Positions 13,714 through 18,755 of a DNA stretch of 18,755 nt are shown here, piece by piece. The position numbers and the translations under genes were made by a program. Numbering within the stretch: the first letter of the stretch is position 1; each line of letters opens with the position of its first letter. The stretch comes from JAAYDS01 sp039680625. GTDB lineage: Bacteria; Chloroflexota; Anaerolineae; UBA1429. A model generated the notes under the pieces. That model was not told the DNA's origin. It saw only the letters and a list, made by a program, of their open reading frames with translations, and ran no database searches. The DNA lies in NCBI GenBank assembly GCA_039680625.1, contig JBDKSN010000064.1, positions 1-18,755 on the forward strand, written 5' to 3'.

Positions 13714-13917
13714 CTACTGCTCCTCTGCTTGCAGCTCGCGCTCTCGCAATATGGTCTTGACGCGAGCGATGTCTCGCCGCACCTGACGAATGCGGCTGGT
13801 ATTGTCCAGCTGGCGCGTAGATGTTTGAAAGCGCAGGTTGAACTGTTCTTGATAGAGCTCATCCAGGCTGTGCTGCAGCTCGGGCACCGTCATGTCGCGC
13901 AACTCTTTAGCGTTCAT
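13714..13917 (-). CDS. rpmC: 50S ribosomal protein L29
   Basis: 67 residues, all helical. AKELRDMTVPELQHSLDELY at 3-22 and EQFNLRFQTSTRQLDNTSRI lead to the signature RQVRRDIARVKTILRERE. L29 lies at the exit-tunnel rim beside L23 and helps form the docking site for trigger factor and SRP. The ATG overlaps the rplP stop in ATGA. Confidence 0.98.
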   Translation of the reverse strand: MNAKELRDMTVPELQHSLDELYQEQFNLRFQTSTRQLDNTSRIRQVRRDIARVKTILRERELQAEEQ

Positions 13918-14342
13918 GCTACCTCCTCACCGGGGACCTCGCGCTTGATGAACGCTGTATCGATGGGCAACTTGTGCGACGCTTGCAGCAAGGCATCCCT
14001 GGCCGTCGCCTCGTCCACGCCGGTCAACTCGAACAAGATGCGCCCGGGCTTGACCACGGCGACATAGTGATCGACCGTGCCCTTGCCGCTACCCATGCGC
14101 GTCTCGGCCGCCTTCATGGTCACTGGCCGGTCAGGGAAGATGCGAATCCACACCTGGCCCGTGCGCTTCATCATACGCGTGATCACGCGGCGCGCCGCCT
14201 CGATTTGCCGGCTGGTCAGCCACGCAGGCTCGAGCGCCACCAGGGCATATTCCCCAAAGGTAAAGTCAGACCCGCGATAGGCCTTGCCCTGCATGCGCCC
14301 GCGATGCTGTCTGCGGTACTTGAGCCTCTTTGGCATCAACAT
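13914..14342 (-). CDS. rplP: 50S ribosomal protein L16
   Basis: 142 residues. MLMPKRLKYRRQHRGRMQGK matches L16 starts in other bacteria, which supports ATG 14342 rather than the ATG at codon 3. MKRTGQVWIRIFPDRPVTMK and the GSGKGTVDHYVAVVKPGRIL block are signatures. It lies near the A-site tRNA elbow. GGGGG lies 7 nt upstream of the start. Eleven nt after rpsC; stop overlaps rpmC. Confidence 0.98.
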   Translation of the reverse strand: MLMPKRLKYRRQHRGRMQGKAYRGSDFTFGEYALVALEPAWLTSRQIEAARRVITRMMKRTGQVWIRIFPDRPVTMKAAETRMGSGKGTVDHYVAVVKPGRILFELTGVDEATARDALLQASHKLPIDTAFIKREVPGEEVA

Positions 14343-14353
14343 AGCTCTTCCCC

Positions 14354-15016
14354 CTACGCGCCCGTGGACTCGGCGGCTTCAGGCATCACGTCGCCGCGAT
14401 AGACCCACACCTTGACGCCAATGCGCCCAAAGGTGGTGAGCGCCTCCTCCCCAGCGAAATCGATATCGGCGCGGATGGTGTGGAGCGGCACTTGGCCCTC
14501 GCGCACCCATTCCCGACGCGCCATGTCGGCACCAGACAGGCGGCCTGCGACCATGATGCGAATACCCTTGGCACCGCTGCGCATCGCCCGCTGCACGGCC
14601 TGGCGCATGGCTCGCTTGTGCGAGACGCGCCGTTCGAGCTGCTCAGCGATGCTCTCGGCCACCACGTGGGCGTCCATCTCGGGCCGGTCGACTTCAACCA
14701 CATCCAGGCGCAGGTTCTTGCCGCTGATGTTGGTCATCTGCTCGAGCTGGGCCTTGAGCGCATTGACGCTCGCGCCACGCCGCCCGATCACGATGCCGGG
14801 CTTGGCCGTGTAGATGGTCACCGAGATCTGCTTGGGAAAGCGCTGGATCTCGATGCGCGACACGCCCGCGCGCCCCAACGTCTTGTTGATCAGGTTGCGA
14901 ACCTGCACGTCCTCTACCAAGAGTCGACGGTATTGCTCGCCTTCGGCAAACCACTTGGAATCCCAGTCCCGAATGATCCCCAACCTATAGCCAATCGGGT
15001 TTACTTTACGGCCCAA
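14354..15016 (-). CDS. rpsC: 30S ribosomal protein S3
   Basis: 220 residues. The conserved N-terminus (GRKVNPIGYRLGIIRDWDSK) begins at residue 2. A KH domain follows, with the GxxG loop VIGRRG at 76-81, and the S3 C-terminal signature is near 150-215 (KGIRIMVAGRLSGADMARRE). S3 forms the mRNA entry channel and has helicase activity with S4 and S5. The start is TTG at 15016: AAGGAGG sits 5 nt upstream and the conserved sequence begins exactly there. The frame is open for 19 more codons into rplV, but that extension has no family match. Confidence 0.97.
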   Translation of the reverse strand: MGRKVNPIGYRLGIIRDWDSKWFAEGEQYRRLLVEDVQVRNLINKTLGRAGVSRIEIQRFPKQISVTIYTAKPGIVIGRRGASVNALKAQLEQMTNISGKNLRLDVVEVDRPEMDAHVVAESIAEQLERRVSHKRAMRQAVQRAMRSGAKGIRIMVAGRLSGADMARREWVREGQVPLHTIRADIDFAGEEALTTFGRIGVKVWVYRGDVMPEAAESTGA

Positions 15017-15021
15017 GATGC

Positions 15022-15028
15022 CCTCCTT
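15022..15028 (-). promoter_or_regulatory. Consensus ribosome binding site for the TTG start of rpsC
   Basis: AAGGAGG on the minus strand with a 5-nt spacer to TTG (15016-15014). Decides the start over the longer in-frame ORF whose first codon lies at 15073. Confidence 0.85.
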
Positions 15029-15050
15029 GTATCCATCAACGCGCCCAGTG

Positions 15051-15389
15051 CTAGGCCTCTCGGTCAGAGACAATCACGGTGATGTGCGAGCTGCGCCTGA
15101 GCATAGGCTTGTAGCGCCCACGCGCGCCGGCGCGATAGCGCCGTTGCGTCGGCCCTTCATCTACCATGATGGTCGAGACGATCAGCTCGTCGGGCGACAG
15201 GCCATAGTTCTCTTCTGCGTTGGCCACAGCCGAGGCCAACGTGGCGCGCACCGCCCCCGCCGCCTCTTTGGGCGTGAGCCGGAGCATTTCGAGCGCGCTA
15301 TTGACATCGACGCCGCGCACGAGGTCGGCCACCAGCCGCACCTTCTGAGGCGCCATGTGAATGTACTTGCTAACCGCCCTTACTTCCAT
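15051..15389 (-). CDS. rplV: 50S ribosomal protein L22
   Basis: 112 residues. YIHMAPQKVRLVADLVRG at 9-26 and the basic RRYRAGARGRYKPMLRRSSH segment (near 83-102) that forms the tunnel hairpin and C-terminal signature. L22 and L4 make the exit-tunnel constriction where macrolides act. ATG start with GAGGAG upstream. Thirty-four nt separate it from rpsC. Confidence 0.98.
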   Translation of the reverse strand: MEVRAVSKYIHMAPQKVRLVADLVRGVDVNSALEMLRLTPKEAAGAVRATLASAVANAEENYGLSPDELIVSTIMVDEGPTQRRYRAGARGRYKPMLRRSSHITVIVSDREA

Positions 15390-15433
15390 TGTTTCTCTCC
15401 TCAGCCAGAGCCGCGACCATCAGTGCGGGCCCG

Positions 15434-15468
15434 ACCCTGCGACGTTGAGCGTCATCGGCAAACAGGGT
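15434..15468 (-). other. Hairpin in the rpsS-rplV spacer
   Basis: On the minus strand ACCCTG pairs with CAGGGT (6 bp) around an inner GACG/CGTC stem (4 bp, CTCAA loop) with an asymmetric internal loop, 5 nt after the rpsS stop. Moderate stability; could be chance. Confidence 0.35.
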
Positions 15469-15473
15469 GTCTC

Positions 15474-15755
15474 TCACGATACGCGCGTCACACGCTCTTT
15501 TCTGTCGTGACCACGAAAATAGCGCGTGGGCGCAAACTCACCCAGCCGGTGCCCCACCATGTTCTCGGTGATATAGATGGGGATATGGCGCCGCCCGTCA
15601 TGCACGGCGATGGTGTGCCCCACCATTTGGGGAAAGATCGTGGAAGCCCGCGACCACGTGCGGATGACCCGCTTTTCGCCGCGGCGGTTCATATCCTCGA
15701 CCTTTTCCAAGAGCTTGGGCTCTACAAACGGGCCCTTTTTCAGCGATCGCGACAT
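15474..15755 (-). CDS. rpsS: 30S ribosomal protein S19
   Basis: 93 residues. SRSLKKGPFVEPKLLEKVED opens the protein; the C-terminal GHRLGEFAPTRYFRGHDRK is the S19 signature. S19 pairs with S13 in the head and contacts the A-site finger. ATG start with GAGGAGG 7 nt upstream. It follows rplB by 39 nt. Confidence 0.98.
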   Translation of the reverse strand: MSRSLKKGPFVEPKLLEKVEDMNRRGEKRVIRTWSRASTIFPQMVGHTIAVHDGRRHIPIYITENMVGHRLGEFAPTRYFRGHDRKERVTRVS

Positions 15756-15794
15756 TCCCTGGCCTCCTCAGAGATACACTCCACCCTATGCCTG

Positions 15795-16634
15795 CTATCG
15801 GCCGCGGCCCTCGCCGCGACGACGCACGATGTTCTTGTCTGTCCGCTTGTTTCGGCGGGTGCGATAGCCGAGGGCCGGCTTGCCCCACGGCGTCTTGGGT
15901 CCCGGGTGGCCCACCGGCGCCTTGCCTTCACCGCCGCCATGCGGATGGTCGCGCGGGGTCATGGCCGAGCCACGGGTGGTTGGGCGCCGGCCAAGCCAGC
16001 GGTTGCGGCCAGCCTTGCCCAGCTTGATATTGCCATGTTCGCCATTGCCAACGACACCGATGGTGGCCATGCACGCCTCTTGCACGAGGCGCACCTCGCC
16101 CGAGGGCATGCGTAGCTGCACCAGGCCACCCTCTTTGGCCACGATCTGCGCGCCAACGCCCGCGGCGCGCACGAGCTGCCCACCGCGGCCAGGATACAGC
16201 TCGACATTGTGCACTTGGGTGCCCACGGGGATGTCGGCCAGCTTGAGCGCGTTGCCCACCGTGACGTCGGCCTCGGGGCCAGACATCACCTGGGTGCCCA
16301 CGCCGACCCCCTCAGGGGCCAAGATGTAGCGGCGCTCGCCGTCAGCATACAGCACCAAGGCAATGTAAGCTGAGCGGTTCGGGTCGTACTCGATCGCCTC
16401 GACGCGCCCGGGCACACCGAACTTGTCGCGGCGAAAGTCGATGACGCGATACATCCGCTTGTGGCCGCCGCCACGATGGTGCACCGTCACCTTGCCCCGC
16501 GCATTGCGACCCGCCTTTTTGGGCAAGGGCCGCAAGAGCGACTTCTCTGGGGTCGTCTTGGTGATCTCCTCAAAGCTAGGGCTCGTCATCGCTCTGCGTG
16601 AGGGCGTTGTCGGTTTGTATACCTTGACTGGCAT
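15795..16634 (-). CDS. rplB: 50S ribosomal protein L2
   Basis: 279 residues. KYDP-type N-terminus VKVYKPTTPSRR, the RNA-binding OB and SH3 domains (about 60-200), and the conserved DHPHGGGEG at 229-237. His230 matches E. coli His229, needed for peptidyl-transferase activity. The tail KNIVRRRGEGRGR is basic. L2 bridges both subunits. ATG start with GAGAGG 8 nt upstream. Confidence 0.98.
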   Translation of the reverse strand: MPVKVYKPTTPSRRAMTSPSFEEITKTTPEKSLLRPLPKKAGRNARGKVTVHHRGGGHKRMYRVIDFRRDKFGVPGRVEAIEYDPNRSAYIALVLYADGERRYILAPEGVGVGTQVMSGPEADVTVGNALKLADIPVGTQVHNVELYPGRGGQLVRAAGVGAQIVAKEGGLVQLRMPSGEVRLVQEACMATIGVVGNGEHGNIKLGKAGRNRWLGRRPTTRGSAMTPRDHPHGGGEGKAPVGHPGPKTPWGKPALGYRTRRNKRTDKNIVRRRGEGRGR

Positions 16635-16696
16635 TGAACGTTCCTCTCGAATGGCTACCTGCGTTTGCTCAGGTTGGCCTGTTGTTGCCGGATGAC

Positions 16697-16984
16697 CTAA
16701 ACACCCTCAAAGAAACTGATGGTCTCGCCCGCCTGGAGGGTGACGATGGCCTTTTTCCACTCGGGCGTCTTGCCGACGTGCCGACCAAAGCGGCGCGTCT
16801 TGCCGTGCACGCGCAACATGTTCACGTTCTGCACGTGGACCTTAAAGATCTCTTCCACCGCCTGCTGCACCAACTGCTTGGTGGCCTTGGGGTCGACCTC
16901 AAAGGTATAGCGATGGAGCTCATCTGCCATGTAATTCGATTTTTCCGTCAAGACCGGCCGTTTGAGGACCTCATATACGTGCAT
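16697..16984 (-). CDS. rplW: 50S ribosomal protein L23
   Basis: 95 residues. VYEVLKRPVLTEKSNYM at 3-19, YTFEVDPKATKQLVQQAVEE and a short loop GKTRRFGRHVGKTPEWKKA are typical. L23 is the main dock for trigger factor and SRP at the tunnel exit. ATG start with GGGGAG upstream. Sixty-two nt before rplB; a weak 4-bp hairpin only in that spacer. Confidence 0.98.
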   Translation of the reverse strand: MHVYEVLKRPVLTEKSNYMADELHRYTFEVDPKATKQLVQQAVEEIFKVHVQNVNMLRVHGKTRRFGRHVGKTPEWKKAIVTLQAGETISFFEGV

Positions 16985-17008
16985 CGTCCACTCCCCATCT
17001 CACCCAGG

Positions 17009-17023
17009 TAGGGCTACGCCCTA
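17009..17023 (-). other. Small palindromic hairpin over the rplD stop codon
   Basis: On the minus strand TAGGGC pairs with GCCCTA (6 bp, GTA loop); the TAG is the rplD stop itself. It would be opened by the terminating ribosome. Function unknown. Confidence 0.35.
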
Positions 17024-17641
17024 GCCCAGGATGCTCTCGATCTGTTCGACCGCGCCGCGCGTGAGCATGACATAGTCATAACCCAACAGGTCGCGGACGC
17101 TGAGGTTGGTCGCGCGCTGCACCTTGACATATGGTAGATTGCGCGCCGATAGCTCGACCGCCTCGTTGCGCTCGGGGAGCAGCATGAGCACCGACGAATC
17201 GAGGCCCAGCCGATCGAGCAACGAGACCATGTCGCGAGTCTTGACGCTATCCATCGACAGCTCATCGATCACTAGCAGCTGCTGGTCAGACGTCTTGACC
17301 GACAGGGCCGACCGCAACGCCAGCCGGCGCATCTTGCGGTTCATCTTTTGCTCATAGCTGCGCGGCGTCGGGCCAAAGACGGTGCCGCCACCCCGCCAAT
17401 GCGGGGCGCGCGTCGAACCCTGGCGTGCCCGACCGGTGCCCTTTTGCCGCCAAGGCTTGCGCCCGCCACCAGCCACTTCACCGCGGGTCTTGGTGTCGTG
17501 CGTGCCCAGACGAGCATTGGCCATCTGCCGCACGAGCGCCTGGTGCATCACCGGCACATTTGGCTCGATGCCGAACACTTGATCATTCAGTTCGATCTCA
17601 CCGACCGTCTCACCGGCCATATCGCGAACCGGAACTCGCAT
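17021..17641 (-). CDS. rplD: 50S ribosomal protein L4
   Basis: 206 residues. The long loop that lines the exit tunnel is at about 45-91, with GGGRKPWRQKGTGRARQGS at 58-76; Lys62 is near the E. coli Lys63 linked to erythromycin resistance, and no change is visible. ATG 17641 is chosen: AGGAGA is 7 nt upstream and MRVPV matches an L4 beginning; the frame stays open for 30 codons upstream, into rplC, without similarity. In E. coli L4 represses the S10 operon; nothing here shows that. Confidence 0.96.
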   Translation of the reverse strand: MRVPVRDMAGETVGEIELNDQVFGIEPNVPVMHQALVRQMANARLGTHDTKTRGEVAGGGRKPWRQKGTGRARQGSTRAPHWRGGGTVFGPTPRSYEQKMNRKMRRLALRSALSVKTSDQQLLVIDELSMDSVKTRDMVSLLDRLGLDSSVLMLLPERNEAVELSARNLPYVKVQRATNLSVRDLLGYDYVMLTRGAVEQIESILG

Positions 17642-17690
17642 GTCTATCTCTCCTGCGTCTCTCTCGGCAGAGATCGCCGTAATGCGCTTG

Positions 17691-18320
17691 CTAGGACTTG
17701 ACGGCGTTGCGAATGACAACCAGGCCGCCATCTGGCCCCGGCACAGCGCCCTTGACGGCGATCAGGTGGCGCTCAGCATCCACCTTGACGACTTCCAGGT
17801 TCAGCGTGGTCACCTGCCGGTTGCCCATGTGCCCCGGAGCGCGCAGGCCCTTCCACACGCGGCCAGGCGTGGTGGTCGAGCCGATCGAACCCACCGCGCG
17901 ATGCCGGTCAGACTGGCCATGAGTCTTGGGCCCACCACGAAAGCCATGCCGCTTGACACCGCCGGCAAAGCCCTTGCCCTTGGAGGTGCCCCGCACATCG
18001 ACCTTGTCTCCGCTCGCGAACAGATCGCCCGCGGTCAAGACCTGGCCCACCTGGTATTCCGAGAGCTCGTCGGTGCGAAACTCGCGCAGGTGCCGTACGG
18101 GGGGCAGGTTGCCCAGATGCCCACGCTCGGGCTTGTTGAGCTTTTTCGCATGTTCAAAGCCGATCTGCACGGCGTTGTAGCCGTCTTTGCTCTCGGTCTT
18201 GATCTGCGTGACGCGGCACGGCCCCGCTTCGATGACGGTCACCGGGATCACGGCTCCCTGCTCGTCAAAGATGCGTGTCATGCCGATCTTGCGGCCGATA
18301 AGAGTCTTTTTCTTGGCCAT
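17691..18320 (-). CDS. rplC: 50S ribosomal protein L3
   Basis: 209 residues. LIGRKIGMTRIFDEQGAVIP at 7-26 and the central extension toward the peptidyl-transferase centre (GTSKGKGFAGGVKRHGF at 111-127, then HRAVGSIG) are signatures. ATG 18320 is preferred over ATG 18326: GAGG lies 6 nt upstream of the former and touches the latter. It follows rpsJ by 92 nt. Confidence 0.97.
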   Translation of the reverse strand: MAKKKTLIGRKIGMTRIFDEQGAVIPVTVIEAGPCRVTQIKTESKDGYNAVQIGFEHAKKLNKPERGHLGNLPPVRHLREFRTDELSEYQVGQVLTAGDLFASGDKVDVRGTSKGKGFAGGVKRHGFRGGPKTHGQSDRHRAVGSIGSTTTPGRVWKGLRAPGHMGNRQVTTLNLEVVKVDAERHLIAVKGAVPGPDGGLVVIRNAVKS

Positions 18321-18348
18321 AATCATCCTCTGGGGGGCGATGGTGCGA

Positions 18349-18374
18349 TAGCCGCAGCCGCTGCTGGCGGGCTA
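18349..18374 (-). other. Hairpin in the rpsJ-rplC spacer
   Basis: On the minus strand TAGCC pairs with GGCTA (5 bp) around an inner CAGC/GCTG stem (4 bp, AGCG loop) with an unequal internal loop. It lies about 28 nt upstream of the rplC start. Weak evidence. Confidence 0.3.
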
Positions 18375-18412
18375 CAAGGGTTGGCCCCTATCCCCCTTTT
18401 GACTTGCCGTAC

Positions 18413-18724
18413 CTATAGCTTGATCTCGATGTCTACGCCGCCCGGCAGGTCGAGGCGCATGAGCGACTCGATGGTCGTCGGGTTCGGATCGAGCACGTCG
18501 ATCAGGCGCTTGTGCGTGCGGATCTCGAGTTGCTCGCGCGAATCGCGGTCGATAAAGCTCGCACGCGCCACACTGAACTTTTCGATGCGTGTGGGTAGCG
18601 GCACCGGGCCGACCACTGCCGCGCCTGTCCGCTCGGCCGTATCGACGATCTGGCGCGCCGACTGGTCGAGCACGCGATGATCATATGCCTTGAGCCGAAT
18701 TCTGATGCGCTGTTGTTTCGCCAT
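18413..18724 (-). CDS. rpsJ: 30S ribosomal protein S10 (NusE)
   Basis: 103 residues, full length. RIRIRLKAYDHRVLDQSARQ at 6-25, GPVPLPTRIEKFSVARA, and the SREQLEIRTHKRLIDVLDP signature identify it. S10 binds 16S rRNA in the head, and with NusB and NusG it joins transcription to translation and antitermination. First gene of the cluster in this window; ATG start with AGGGGAG just upstream. The 31 bases to the right edge hold its leader only; whether tuf or fusA lies beyond cannot be seen. Confidence 0.98.
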   Translation of the reverse strand: MAKQQRIRIRLKAYDHRVLDQSARQIVDTAERTGAAVVGPVPLPTRIEKFSVARASFIDRDSREQLEIRTHKRLIDVLDPNPTTIESLMRLDLPGGVDIEIKL

Positions 18725-18755
18725 AGTCTCCCCTGTTCGCTACCCTCATCGGCCT

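Noticed and set aside
15390..15473. Short ORFs (11 and 16 codons) in the rpsS-rplV spacer
   Set aside because: No SD, no conservation visible, and sizes expected by chance.
15018..16115. 365-codon plus-strand frame opposite rplV, rpsS and part of rplB
   Set aside because: Spans three known genes on the other strand and shows no domain; a product of GC-rich codon bias.
17642..17731. 30-codon N-terminal extension of rplD
   Set aside because: Overlaps rplC, has no L4 similarity, and the SD and conserved start support ATG 17641.
17640..18680. 346-codon plus-strand frame opposite rplC and rpsJ
   Set aside because: Shadow of two certain ribosomal genes and their spacer; no domain recognised.
1..18755. 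New defence, mobile or biosynthetic system
   Set aside because: Every protein-coding region is a recognised housekeeping family. No transposase, integrase, repeat array, tRNA insertion site or change in composition was seen.

Overview
The window is a GC-rich (about 60-65% by eye) bacterial chromosome segment that uses Shine-Dalgarno signals. Almost all of it is one continuous minus-strand ribosomal-protein supercluster, S10-spc-alpha, running on into truA-rplM-rpsI. Read in the direction of transcription (right to left) the order is rpsJ, rplC, rplD, rplW, rplB, rpsS, rplV, rpsC, rplP, rpmC, rpsQ, rplN, rplX, rplE, rpsN, rpsH, rplF, rplR, rpsE, rpmD, rplO, secY, adk, map, rpmJ, rpsM, rpsK, rpsD, rpoA, rplQ, truA, rplM, rpsI. 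That is 33 genes with no foreign insertion. The cluster start lies outside the right edge. The truA-rplM-rpsI tail, the zinc-ribbon forms of S4, S14, L24 and L36, the Cys3-Asp adenylate kinase and a decaprenyl-phosphate phosphoribosyltransferase-like neighbour suggest a Terrabacteria-type organism. Chloroflexota is my best guess, by inference only.

Right part (about 9.2-18.7 kb): the S10 and spc genes supply large- and small-subunit proteins around the peptidyl-transferase centre, the exit tunnel and the mRNA entry site. Middle (6.3-9.2 kb): secY, adk, map and rpmJ link the ribosome to membrane export, nucleotide balance and N-terminal methionine removal. These last genes are tightly packed (6-nt gap, then two ATGA overlaps), and infA is absent from its usual place between map and rpmJ. 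Left-middle (1.57-6.3 kb): rpsM, rpsK, rpsD, rpoA and rplQ, then the pseudouridine synthase truA and the L13/S9 pair. The operon ends at a strong hairpin (1515-1543).

Left edge (1-1.5 kb): a convergent plus-strand UbiA-family membrane prenyl-phosphate transferase has its own sigma-70-like promoter. Divergent from it is the 5' part of tlyA, an rRNA 2'-O-methyltransferase gene whose promoter geometry predicts a leaderless mRNA.

No tRNA, rRNA, CRISPR array, mobile element or clearly new system is visible. No stretch longer than 300 bases lacks a gene. The points worth a second look are the missing infA, the leaderless tlyA promoter, TTG starts on rpoA and rpsC, and a set of hairpins in the spacers of the ribosomal operon. 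The strongest of those is between rplE and rpsN, and the two-hairpin rpsD leader is also notable.
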